7,738 bases of DNA from an uncultured Zoogloea sp. (GCA_937967645.1 CALBTT010000065.1:1-7738), one strand, 5' to 3'. Counted from the stretch's first letter, positions 1-6,886 are shown. The notes: generated from the letters alone by a model not told the origin. A program made the numbers and translations.

Positions 1-398
1 GGCGTGTCTTCCTTCTTCCAGAAGGGGGCGCGGGTCTTCAGGTAGTCCATGATGAACTCGCAGGCGGCGAAGGCATCGCCCCGGTGGGCGCTGGCCACCC
101 CGACGAAGACGATGCGGTCGCCCGGCAGGAGGCGCCCGTAGCGGTGGATCACGCGCACGCCCAGCAGGCTCCAGCGCGACTCCGCCTCGACGAGGATGGC
201 CTCCAGGGACTTTTCGGTCATGCCCGGATAGTGCTCCAGGGTCATGGCGGTGACCTCGCTGCCCTCCCCGCTCAGCTTGTCGGCCCTTACCAGGCCAAGG
301 AAGGTGGCCACTGCACCGACATCACCACGGCCCGCCGAGAGGGCTGCCGTCTCGGCGGCCATGTCGAAGTCGGCTTCCTGCACGCTCACCCGGCTCAT
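1..398 (-). CDS. moaE: Molybdopterin synthase catalytic subunit MoaE (3' end cut by window)
   Basis: MoaE is the large subunit of cytosolic molybdopterin synthase, which moves two sulfurs from MoaD thiocarboxylate onto cyclic pyranopterin monophosphate to form the dithiolene. About 132 codons are present; the usual length is about 150, so roughly the last 18 residues lie outside the window. Visible family motifs are LEHYPGMTEK (residues 55-63 region), VIHRYG near 84-88, PGDRIVFVGVASAHR (92-106) and DYLKTRAPFWKKE (118-130). By recalled alignment to the E. coli protein, Arg38, His105, Lys121 and Lys128 match its active-site Arg, His and two Lys residues. The ATG lies 2 bp after the moaD stop and is preceded by GGAGG at 6-nt spacing, so the start is well supported and coupled to moaD. 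It is the last visible gene of the cofactor operon. Confidence 0.96.
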   Translation of the reverse strand, partial: MSRVSVQEADFDMAAETAALSAGRGDVGAVATFLGLVRADKLSGEGSEVTAMTLEHYPGMTEKSLEAILVEAESRWSLLGVRVIHRYGRLLPGDRIVFVGVASAHRGDAFAACEFIMDYLKTRAPFWKKEDT

Positions 399-400
399 GC

Positions 401-655
401 TCAGCCTCCGGTCACGGGGGGAAAGAAGGCGATCTCGTCACGATCACGCACCGGCGCTTCGGGACCGACCATCTCCTGGTTGATGGCGGCCCGCACATTG
501 CCCCCTTCCTGCAGGGCCTCCCAGGCACCGCCCCGCTTGGCCAGATGGCCACGCAGCGCCGCCACGGTGTCGATGGTGCCCGGCAGGGTCAGGGTTTCGT
601 GGGAGTAACCGAGGGTTTCACGCAGACTTGCAAAGTAAAGAACCTTGATGCTCAT
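401..655 (-). CDS. moaD: Molybdopterin synthase sulfur carrier subunit MoaD
   Basis: This is a small ubiquitin-like sulfur carrier of 84 residues, a normal MoaD length. Its C-terminal glycine is adenylated (by MoeB-type enzymes) and converted to a thiocarboxylate, which donates sulfur inside the MoaD-MoaE complex. It begins MSIKVLYFASLRE, the typical first beta strand and loop of the family, and ends FFPPVTGG with the essential double glycine exposed. The ATG at 655 has GGAG at 664-667, 8 nt upstream, which supports the start. It lies 59 bp downstream of moeA and 2 bp upstream of moaE. Without the cofactor neighbours it could be confused with ThiS, but the FFPPVTGG tail and the adjacent moaE make MoaD secure. 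Confidence 0.97.
   Translation of the reverse strand: MSIKVLYFASLRETLGYSHETLTLPGTIDTVAALRGHLAKRGGAWEALQEGGNVRAAINQEMVGPEAPVRDRDEIAFFPPVTGG
405..409 (-). promoter_or_regulatory. Ribosome-binding site of moaE inside the moaD Gly-Gly codons
   Basis: On the minus strand the motif is GGAGG, made of the GGA and first two bases of GGC, the last two codons of moaD. It sits 6 nt before the moaE ATG, with the moaD TGA in between. This layout favours re-initiation or coupling and equal production of the two synthase subunits. Confidence 0.8.
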
Positions 656-663
656 TGACTGAT

Positions 664-667
664 CTCC
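664..667 (-). promoter_or_regulatory. Ribosome-binding site of moaD
   Basis: GGAG on the minus strand lies 8 nt before the moaD ATG, in the 59-bp moeA-moaD gap. The same gap contains a small CGCC-TGAA-GGCG hairpin at 691-702, too short and without a T-run to be called a terminator. Confidence 0.65.
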
Positions 668-714
668 GCCCTCACGGGCTAGGATGCGAACGCCTTCAGG
701 CGGCCATGGGACGC

Positions 715-1938
715 TTACTGCAGGAGTTCGGAATAAGGAATGAAGGACACCCGATCACCCGCGCGGATGGCGGTCTCCGGGGGGTTGTCCACCAGGCCAT
801 CGGCCCACACGGTGGAGGTCAGCACACCCGGGCCCTGATTGGGATAGAGGACCACGCGGCCATCGGGGCCCAGCCGAGCCCGCAGGAACTCGCGGCGCTT
901 GTCGGGGCGCGGCCAGTCGAAGCCCGCCTCCAGCGGCAGCGCGCGCGGCAGGCAGTGGGCCGCGCCCTGGGCCTTCAGCACGAACGGGCGGACCAGCATG
1001 ATGAAGGTCACGAAGCTGGAGACCGGGTTGCCGGGCAGGCCGATGAAGGCCGCGCCTTTGCCGCCGGCCGGATCATCGACCCGCCCGAAGGCGACCGGCT
1101 TGCCAGGCTTCATGGCGATCAGCCAGGAATCCAGGCGCCCTTCGGCCGTGACGGCAGGCTTGATGTGATCTTCCTCGCCCATCGACACGCCACCGCTGGT
1201 GACGATCAGGTCGTTGCCGGCTGCGGCGCTGCGCAGGGCCTGGCGAGTGGCGTCCAGGCTGTCGGGCACGATGCCGAGGTCGCTGACCTCGCAGCCGAGC
1301 GCCTCCAGCAGGCCCCGCAGCACGTAGCGGTTGGAATTGTAGATGGCCCCAGGCGGCAAGGGCTCGCCCGGCATCACCAGCTCGTCACCGGTGGAGAACA
1401 AGGCCACCCGCAGGCGCCGGTAGACCGGCAGGGTAGCGCAGCCCAAGGACGCGGCCAGGCCGAGCATCTGCGGGTTGAGGCGCACCCCGGCGCCCAGCAC
1501 CGTGGCCCCCCGGGCGATGTCCTCGCCGGCCTTGCGGATCCATTCCCCCGGCCTGGGCAGCTGATTGATGGTGACGCCGTCAGCATCCACGCTGCACAGT
1601 TCCTGCATGACCACCGCGTCGGCGCCATGGGGGATCGGTGCCCCGGTGAAGATGCGCGCTGCGGTGCCCGGCTCGAGGGTGTGCCCGACGCTACCGGCGG
1701 GGATGCGCTGGGCCACCCGCAGGCGGGTGCCCAGAGCCGGCAGGTCGGCCGTGCGGACGGCATAGCCATCCATGTGGGAATTGTCGAGGGGCGGCACGTC
1801 CAGCCCGGACACCTGGTCCACGGCCAGCACCCGCCCGAGGGCCTCGGCGGTGGGGACCGCCTCGATGCCGGCTACCGGCTCGACCGAATCGAGCAGCGCC
1901 GCACGGACCTCTTCGAAAGGACGCAGGATTTGCTTCAT
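715..1938 (-). CDS. moeA: Molybdopterin molybdenumtransferase MoeA
   Basis: MoeA inserts molybdate into adenylylated molybdopterin to give the mature molybdenum cofactor, in the cytosol. The 407-residue length is normal for the family (E. coli about 411). Conserved blocks in order are DNSHMDGYAV (52-61), RIFTGAPIPHGADAVV (95-110), the MoCF-domain motif FSTGDEL (181-187), TSGGVSMGEEDH (247-258), MKPGKPVAFG (276-285) and GLPGNPVSS (300-308), followed by the C-terminal domain IV. The acidic residues of STGDEL and GEEDH correspond to those required in E. coli MoeA. The ATG overlaps the mobB TGA in an ATGA arrangement, and a GGG stretch lies close upstream, which indicates coupling to mobB. Stop is TAA. 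No truncation or missing motif was seen. The same fold occurs in gephyrin and in MoaB/MogA, but the full MoeA architecture is present. Confidence 0.97.
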   Translation of the reverse strand: MKQILRPFEEVRAALLDSVEPVAGIEAVPTAEALGRVLAVDQVSGLDVPPLDNSHMDGYAVRTADLPALGTRLRVAQRIPAGSVGHTLEPGTAARIFTGAPIPHGADAVVMQELCSVDADGVTINQLPRPGEWIRKAGEDIARGATVLGAGVRLNPQMLGLAASLGCATLPVYRRLRVALFSTGDELVMPGEPLPPGAIYNSNRYVLRGLLEALGCEVSDLGIVPDSLDATRQALRSAAAGNDLIVTSGGVSMGEEDHIKPAVTAEGRLDSWLIAMKPGKPVAFGRVDDPAGGKGAAFIGLPGNPVSSFVTFIMLVRPFVLKAQGAAHCLPRALPLEAGFDWPRPDKRREFLRARLGPDGRVVLYPNQGPGVLTSTVWADGLVDNPPETAIRAGDRVSFIPYSELLQ

Positions 1939-2468
1939 GAGAGCCCTTGATGTTGGAGGATGAATTCGGCCACAGCGGCCGGCTCATTGAGATTGAGACA
2001 GGTCAAGGGAAGAGATAGATCCCCATCGGTGGCGACGGCCACGATCGCGGGGTTATCGGCATACATCAGCGGCCGGCCATGCGCCGGACGGTGCACCTCG
2101 ATCTTCGGCAGCTGGACCGACTTGAAACCCTCGACCAGGACCAGGTCGCAGGGGGACAACAGGGCCAGCTGGGCCTCCAGGCTGGGTTCGGGCTCATCGC
2201 GCAGCTCGTGCATGAGCACCCAGCGCTCGTCAGAGATCAGCAGGACCTCAGCCGCACCCGCCTCCCGGTGACGCCAGGAGTCCTTGCCGGGCTTGTCCAC
2301 GTCAAAGCCGTGATGGGCATGCTTGATCACCGACACCTTGAGCCCCCGCCGGGTGATCTCGGGGATCACCCTTTCGATCAGGGTCGTCTTGCCCGAACCG
2401 GACCAACCGGCAAAGCCGAAGACTCTCTTCACGACAACAGGCCCTGGGACAGGGTGGACAGGAAACAT
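1935..2468 (-). CDS. mobB: Molybdopterin-guanine dinucleotide biosynthesis protein MobB
   Basis: MobB is a GTP-binding P-loop adapter that assists MobA in making the guanine dinucleotide form of the cofactor; it is not essential in E. coli. From this ATG the protein has 177 residues. The P-loop GWSGSGKTT lies near residues 21-29, followed by VIKHAHHGFDVDKPGKDSWRHREAGA, in which the DVDKPGKDS signature is diagnostic, and later CDLVLVEGFK, a Walker-B-like strand. The open frame continues upstream to 2525, but that extension crosses the promoter-like site. The start is uncertain: the ATG at 2468 has no clear ribosome-binding site, whereas a GTG at 2432 (VKRVFGFAG, 165 residues) has AGGG about 9 nt upstream and begins closer to the family N-terminus. 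It is the first gene of the operon and its stop overlaps the moeA start by 4 bp. Confidence 0.94.
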   Translation of the reverse strand: MFPVHPVPGPVVVKRVFGFAGWSGSGKTTLIERVIPEITRRGLKVSVIKHAHHGFDVDKPGKDSWRHREAGAAEVLLISDERWVLMHELRDEPEPSLEAQLALLSPCDLVLVEGFKSVQLPKIEVHRPAHGRPLMYADNPAIVAVATDGDLSLPLTCLNLNEPAAVAEFILQHQGLS

Positions 2469-2515
2469 CGACGAGGCATGGGAATCACCAATCCGGTGGC
2501 GCTGACAGGCCGCGG

Positions 2516-2524
2516 ATTGTATCA
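2516..2524 (-). promoter_or_regulatory. Putative extended -10 promoter of the mobB-moeA-moaD-moaE operon
   Basis: The minus strand reads TGATACAAT, that is TG-N-TACAAT, a 5-of-6 match to the sigma-70 -10 box with the extended TG. No good -35 box lies 15-18 bp upstream, which is common for extended -10 promoters. Transcription would start near 2509, about 40 nt before the ATG at 2468 or 76 nt before the GTG at 2432. Placement between the transducer stop and the first cofactor gene fits an operon promoter. Confidence 0.45.
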
Positions 2525-2532
2525 AGCCACAG

Positions 2533-2561
2533 AAACGAAAACGCCCCCCGGTGAATGGGCC
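2533..2561 (-). terminator. Possible weak intrinsic terminator after the PAS transducer
   Basis: Immediately after the transducer TAG, the minus strand has GCCC (2560-2557) and GGGC (2546-2543) able to form a short stem, followed by TTTTCGTTT. The stem is only 4 bp with a long loop, so termination may be partial and some transcript could read into mobB. Confidence 0.4.
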
Positions 2562-4631
2562 CTACACCTTCACCATCGACAGATTCCGCCGCAGCACATC
2601 CGCCACATCGGCGAGTTGCCTGGACGAATCTGCAATCGCATTGACGGCCCCGGCGCTCTCCTCCGACATCTGGGCGATCTGCTCGACGTTGCGCGATATG
2701 GACTCCGCCGCCGAGGACTGCTCCCGGGTCGCCAGCTCGATCCCTCCGACCAGGTCGAGATTGTGGCGGGTCGAATCGAGGATAGCCACCAGCGCCTGCT
2801 GGGCGGAACGGGCCAGATCCACGCCGTTGCGGACCTGCAGGTCGCCGGTCTGGACCGCACTGACCGCATGCCGGGTCTCGTCCTTCAGTGCCGTGATGAT
2901 GACGCTGATCTGGCCCGTGGCACCGGTTGTGCGCTCGGCCAGCTTGCGCACCTCGTCGGCCACCACAGCAAAGCCGCGCCCCTGCTCCCCGGCCCGAGCG
3001 GCCTCGATGGCGGCATTGAGCGCCAGCAGGTTGGTCTGATCCGCGATCTCCTTGATCACCACCGCGATGCTGCCGATCTCGTCGGAAGAGTTCGCCAGCT
3101 GGGTCATGGTCTGGGTCGTCGCATTGACCGTCTCGGCGAGTTTGGCAATTTCCTCCGCAGCCTGCCCGGCCGTCCTTCGGCCACGCTCAGCCTCTTCACT
3201 CCCCTGGCGGGCCACCTGGGTCGCCGACCCGACATTGGCAGCAACCTCACCGATCGCCACGGTCATCTGCTCCACCGAAGCCGCCGTGGAAGATACCGCA
3301 GCGCTGGAACGCGCCGCTCCATCCGCCACCTGGTGACTCGAGGCCGCCAGCTGGGCAGACTGCTCCAGCACCTGGCGCGACGCGGCAAGCACGCCCAGCA
3401 TGATCGCCTGGATATTGGCCATCATCGCGTTGTAGGCCGATGCGATACGGCCGATCTCGTCGTGGCGGGACACGCCGGAAATACGCCTCAGGTCACCATC
3501 CTGCTCGGTGGCGGTCATGGTCTGGCACAGGGAATCCAGGTCGCGCCCCAGCCGCTGCAGGGCCAGGAAGACCAGCACCATCACGACAATCACCAGCAGG
3601 ACGAGCACTCCGGCTATCCAGTGTCCGCGCTCCTGCAGGCTTACATTGTCAGTCACCTCCTGCAGCCCCACCTGCTGCTGAACCGCGATGAGTCGGCCGA
3701 TCAGGGGTTCGATGGGCGCATAGTCCTGGGCCAGTGCAGCCATCCCGGCCTGCACCGCCTGTCCGTCGCCGGCCTTCATCCCGGCGCCGATACGCTCGAG
3801 CCGCGCCTCGAACTGCGCCAGCAAGGGCGTCATCTGAGCGATGAGCCTGGGCTCCTCACCGACCAGCGTGGTGGCCAGGTAAGCCTGCCAGTGCTCCTGC
3901 ATCTGTCGCCGATCCCGGTCCAGACGTGCGGACCGCTCCTGCTCCGACAGCCCTCCGACCTGTATCAATTGAAGGTCGAGCATGGCACTGCGCACCTGGG
4001 CCAGCTGGTAGGTGGGGAGCAGGCGATCGGCATAGAGCCCTTTCAGGGAAGAGACACCGGCGTCCACATCCAGAAGGAGCCGACCGATCAGCACGGTCTG
4101 CAGCAGCACCAGCGCGAGCAGGACGAACCGGGCCCTGGCAATGAAGGAGAGCCTGCCGAACATGCCGGCCCACCCGGTGCGCACCACCCGGCCATCCTTG
4201 ATGCTCAGACTGCCCTTGCCCGCGGCGCGCCTCAACCTGGCGTAGGTCCCTTCGAGCTTGCGGGTGACGGCGGGATCGGGGCGCCGCCGCACCGACTGGT
4301 AGCCCACCACCTTGCCATCCTCGCGCACCGGCGAGACGAAGGCGTGAACCCAGTAGTAACCGCCATCCTTGCGGCGGTTCTTGACGAAGCCGTTCCAGGT
4401 GCGGTTGTCCTTGAGCGCCTCCCACAGGTCGCCGAATGCCTCGGCAGGCATGTCTGGATGGCGCACCAGGTTGTGGGGCTGTCCGATCAACTCATCCCGG
4501 GAAAAGCCGGAAATCGCCACGAAGGCATCATTCACCTCAACGATCCGCCCCTTCAGATCTGTCCGGCTGAAGAGGAAACTCCCCTCAGGAACAAGGGTCT
4601 CGACCGACGTTGTGGGCTGATTGATGCGCAT
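2562..4631 (-). CDS. Aer-like PAS methyl-accepting chemotaxis transducer with a periplasmic domain
   Basis: This 689-residue membrane receptor probably senses redox or energy state and signals through CheA/CheW to the flagellar motor. Residues about 10-115 are a PAS domain very like E. coli Aer: Asn34, Arg57, His58, Asp60 and Trp79 fall at the same positions, with the blocks GQPHNLVRHPDMP and FVKNRRKDGG, so FAD is the likely cofactor. Transmembrane helix 1 is near 168-187, a mostly helical periplasmic segment near 188-338 resembles a four-helix-bundle sensor, and helix 2 is near 339-359. A HAMP-like linker follows (DGDLRR...DEIGRIASAYNAM, about 378-403), lacking the usual early proline. The rest is the signalling hairpin, with tip EIADQTNLLALNAAIEAARAG near 528-548. 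The C-terminus (LSMVKV) lacks an NWETF-type CheR/CheB tether. The start at 4631 has a strong ribosome-binding site; the in-frame ATG at 4661 has none as good. The specific ligand is unknown. Confidence 0.93.
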   Translation of the reverse strand: MRINQPTTSVETLVPEGSFLFSRTDLKGRIVEVNDAFVAISGFSRDELIGQPHNLVRHPDMPAEAFGDLWEALKDNRTWNGFVKNRRKDGGYYWVHAFVSPVREDGKVVGYQSVRRRPDPAVTRKLEGTYARLRRAAGKGSLSIKDGRVVRTGWAGMFGRLSFIARARFVLLALVLLQTVLIGRLLLDVDAGVSSLKGLYADRLLPTYQLAQVRSAMLDLQLIQVGGLSEQERSARLDRDRRQMQEHWQAYLATTLVGEEPRLIAQMTPLLAQFEARLERIGAGMKAGDGQAVQAGMAALAQDYAPIEPLIGRLIAVQQQVGLQEVTDNVSLQERGHWIAGVLVLLVIVVMVLVFLALQRLGRDLDSLCQTMTATEQDGDLRRISGVSRHDEIGRIASAYNAMMANIQAIMLGVLAASRQVLEQSAQLAASSHQVADGAARSSAAVSSTAASVEQMTVAIGEVAANVGSATQVARQGSEEAERGRRTAGQAAEEIAKLAETVNATTQTMTQLANSSDEIGSIAVVIKEIADQTNLLALNAAIEAARAGEQGRGFAVVADEVRKLAERTTGATGQISVIITALKDETRHAVSAVQTGDLQVRNGVDLARSAQQALVAILDSTRHNLDLVGGIELATREQSSAAESISRNVEQIAQMSEESAGAVNAIADSSRQLADVADVLRRNLSMVKV

Positions 4632-4636
4632 GAGGA

Positions 4637-4644
4637 CCTCCCCT
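4637..4644 (-). promoter_or_regulatory. Ribosome-binding site that fixes the PAS transducer start
   Basis: AGGGGAGG on the minus strand lies 5 nt before the ATG at 4631. It lies inside the first ten codons of the longer reading frame that begins at 4661, so the shorter form is favoured. The alignment of residue 1 with residue 1 of E. coli Aer agrees. Confidence 0.8.
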
Positions 4645-4840
4645 GTGGCGACATGAGACACGGATCCCGCTCACGGACGACAATGCTCCCCATCGAGCAA
4701 ATCACCCATTCTGGGCTTAACGGTGAATCCAACGAAACATTGAGGGGAACGCAACGAAATTAATGGATTCCCCGTTTCACCGAATCGCCCCCTGCCCAAC
4801 GCGGAGCCGAGCCCCACGCCATGCCAGGCGGGCCCAACGC

Positions 4841-6796
4841 CTACTTCTGGGAAGCGGGCGGGGGCAACTGCTCCAGGAAGGCCACCACTTCGTCAACCAC
4901 CTTGCTCCGGCGCATGGGCGGCAGGCTCTGCCAGACCCGCTTGCCATAGGGCTTGTTGAGCATGCGCGGATCACAGATGGCGAGCACGCCCCGATCACGC
5001 TCAGTGCGGATCAGGCGCCCTGCCCCCTGCTTGACGTTGATGACCGCCCGCGGCAGCTGGTACTCCATGAAGGGGCTGCGCCCCGACTTCTGCATGTACT
5101 CGATGCGGGCCGCCAGCACCGGATCGTCGGGCGGCGCAAAGGGCAGCTTGTCGATGACCACCACCGACAGCGCATCGCCCGGTACATCGACCCCTTCCCA
5201 GAAGCTCTGGCTGGCCACCAGGATGGCATTGCCGAGGCGGCGGAAGCGGTCGAGCAGCTCGGTACGCGAGCCCTCCCCCTGGATCAGCAGGGGCAGCTTG
5301 AGCTTCTCACGCTCGAGCTTCTCGCCGATCAACTCGTGGATGCGCCGCATCGCCTTGAGGGAGGTGCACAGCACGAAGGTGCGCCCCTGGGCAGCACGGA
5401 TCAGCGGAAAGGCCACCTCCGCAACGGCATCGGGGTACTCGGGACTGTTGGGCTCGGGCATGCCCTGAGGGGCGTACAGGATGGCCTGCTGCGGGTAGTC
5501 GAAGGGGCTGCCCCACACCGCCGTGTCGATCGGAGGCTCGACCCAGTGCAGGCCCAGCTCCCGGCAGTAGTGCCCGAAATCCCGTCCGACAGCGAGGGTC
5601 GCGGAGGTGAAGATCCAGGCCCGTGGGTGACCGTCCATCTGCCGTTTGAAGATCGAGGCGATCGACAGGGGCGTGGCATGCAGGGCCAGCGACTGGCTGA
5701 AGACCTCCACCCAACGCACCCAGTCGGCACCCTCCGGGTTCTGCCAGCGGGCCAGGATCTGCTGCAGCTCCTGGGTACGACGCAGGCAGTTGGCCAGGCC
5801 TTCGGAGCGTTCAGCCTGGGTTTCGAGCAGCGCACAGAAAGCCGCCAGCTCGGCGTCGAGGGCTTCGACGGCCTCATGGAAAGGCTTGTTGTCTTCCATC
5901 TGGGCAAAGCCGAAGCGGGCGTTCTCGGCATTCACCGACAGGCGCAGGTCGCGCGCCGCCTTTTCGAGCTTGCGGGTCGCCTCGATCAGGTCCAGGCAGT
6001 CGCGCGCGCCGGCCACCGTCTCGGAGCGGGTGTCGCGGGCCAGTTCGAGCAGCTGGGAGGTGGACACGCTCTCGCCGAAGAACAGGCTGGCGGTCTCCGG
6101 CAGCTGGTGGGCTTCATCGAAGATGACCGCGTTGCAGGAGGGCAGCAGCTCGCCCATGCCCTCGTCCCGCAGCATCACGTCGGCAAAGAAGAGGTGATGG
6201 TTGACCACCACCACGTCGGCATCCATGGCGGTGCGGCGGGCGGCGGCAACGAAGCACTCCTTGATGTTCGGGCAGTCCTGCCCCAGGCAGTTGTCCCGGG
6301 ACGAGGTGGCGAACTGCCAGGCGGCGGCATCCTCGGGCACCTCGGGGCACTCGGCCTTGTCGCCGCTCTGGGTGATCTCCATGAAGCGCCCGATGGCGCG
6401 CAGATGGGCGGCGTCCTCCGGGGTGGTAAAGCGGCCATCGACCAGGTTGCGGGCCAGGTGATAATGGCACACGTAGTTGGAGCGCCCCTTCAGCAGGGCC
6501 ACCGCCACCGGCACCTTGAGCGCCCCCCGGATGGTGGGCAGGTCACGGTTGTAGAGCTGGTCCTGCAGGGTCTTGGTGCCGGTCGAGATGATGACCTTGC
6601 CACCGCCCAGCAAGGCCGGCACCAGGTAGGCGTAGGTCTTGCCCGTGCCCGTCCCCGCCTCGGCCACCAGCACACCGTTCTCCTTGAGGGTATGGGCGAT
6701 GTGCTCCGCCATCTCGACCTGCTGCACGCGGGGCGAGAAACCGGGGATGGCGGCGGCCAGCGGGCCGTCGGGGGCAAAGGCTTTTTCGACGTTCAT
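4841..6796 (-). CDS. yoaA: ATP-dependent iron-sulfur DNA helicase, YoaA type (DinG/XPD family)
   Basis: This is a superfamily 2 helicase of the XPD/DinG group, expected to unwind DNA 5' to 3' during repair or fork rescue. In E. coli YoaA works with the DNA polymerase III chi subunit HolC. The protein has 651 residues (E. coli YoaA about 636). The Walker A motif EAGTGTGKT is near 46-54, and the 4Fe-4S cysteines are Cys110, Cys170, Cys175 and Cys181, with the spacing C-x59-C-x4-C-x5-C. The motif VVVVNHHLF is near 196-204 and the DEAH box at 227-230. The C-terminal half has WIFTSATL, FWEGVDVPGD and QGAGRLIRTERDRGV (motif VI). The N-terminus FAPDGPLAAAIPGF aligns with E. coli FAPDGQLAKAIPGF, which supports the ATG at 6796 over a GTG at 6862. 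No clear ribosome-binding site precedes that ATG. DinG is the alternative, but length and N-terminus favour YoaA. Confidence 0.94.
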   Translation of the reverse strand: MNVEKAFAPDGPLAAAIPGFSPRVQQVEMAEHIAHTLKENGVLVAEAGTGTGKTYAYLVPALLGGGKVIISTGTKTLQDQLYNRDLPTIRGALKVPVAVALLKGRSNYVCHYHLARNLVDGRFTTPEDAAHLRAIGRFMEITQSGDKAECPEVPEDAAAWQFATSSRDNCLGQDCPNIKECFVAAARRTAMDADVVVVNHHLFFADVMLRDEGMGELLPSCNAVIFDEAHQLPETASLFFGESVSTSQLLELARDTRSETVAGARDCLDLIEATRKLEKAARDLRLSVNAENARFGFAQMEDNKPFHEAVEALDAELAAFCALLETQAERSEGLANCLRRTQELQQILARWQNPEGADWVRWVEVFSQSLALHATPLSIASIFKRQMDGHPRAWIFTSATLAVGRDFGHYCRELGLHWVEPPIDTAVWGSPFDYPQQAILYAPQGMPEPNSPEYPDAVAEVAFPLIRAAQGRTFVLCTSLKAMRRIHELIGEKLEREKLKLPLLIQGEGSRTELLDRFRRLGNAILVASQSFWEGVDVPGDALSVVVIDKLPFAPPDDPVLAARIEYMQKSGRSPFMEYQLPRAVINVKQGAGRLIRTERDRGVLAICDPRMLNKPYGKRVWQSLPPMRRSKVVDEVVAFLEQLPPPASQK

Positions 6797-6865
6797 GACA
6801 AATGGAATGATAGCGCCAGAAGGTGCGGGCGAAATACAGCAATCCGCCACAGGCTCCGGCACTGG

Positions 6866-6886
6866 CCGGCCGGCGGCACCGGCCGG
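6866..6886 (-). other. GC-rich perfect hairpin between zapE and yoaA
   Basis: CCGGCCGG occurs twice (6866-6873 and 6879-6886) around a 5-nt loop. Because the arm is its own reverse complement, the two copies can pair as a perfect 8-bp stem. It starts 6 nt after the zapE stop. There is no T-run on the minus strand, so it is not a textbook intrinsic terminator; it could shield the 3' end of zapE mRNA or pause transcription. Confidence 0.5.

Noticed and set aside
691..702. Hairpin CGCC-TGAA-GGCG between moeA and moaD
   Set aside because: Stem of only 4 bp and no T-run; does not support a terminator inside the operon.
655..1950. 431-codon open frame on the plus strand opposite moeA
   Set aside because: Shadow of moeA; the protein has low complexity and no family motif.
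2469..2561. Molybdenum-cofactor riboswitch in the mobB leader
   Set aside because: The leader after the predicted transcript start is only about 40-76 nt and holds just a short CACC/GGTG stem, too little for the known cofactor-sensing RNA motif.
2079..4763. 894-codon open frame on the plus strand opposite mobB and the transducer
   Set aside because: It is antisense to two clearly recognised genes, rich in His, Gln, Arg and Gly with no recognisable domain, and has no ribosome-binding site. High-GC codon bias explains the lack of stops.
4632..4840. Flagellar sigma-28 promoter in the 209-bp gap before the transducer
   Set aside because: The best candidate, TAAG followed by GCTCGAT on the minus strand, has wrong spacing and too few matches. 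No convincing sigma-70 promoter was seen either, so the transducer promoter remains unassigned.
4794..4840. Direct repeat GCCCAACGC at 4794-4802 and 4832-4840
   Set aside because: Two 9-bp copies in a GC-rich gap with no further copies or symmetry; may be chance.
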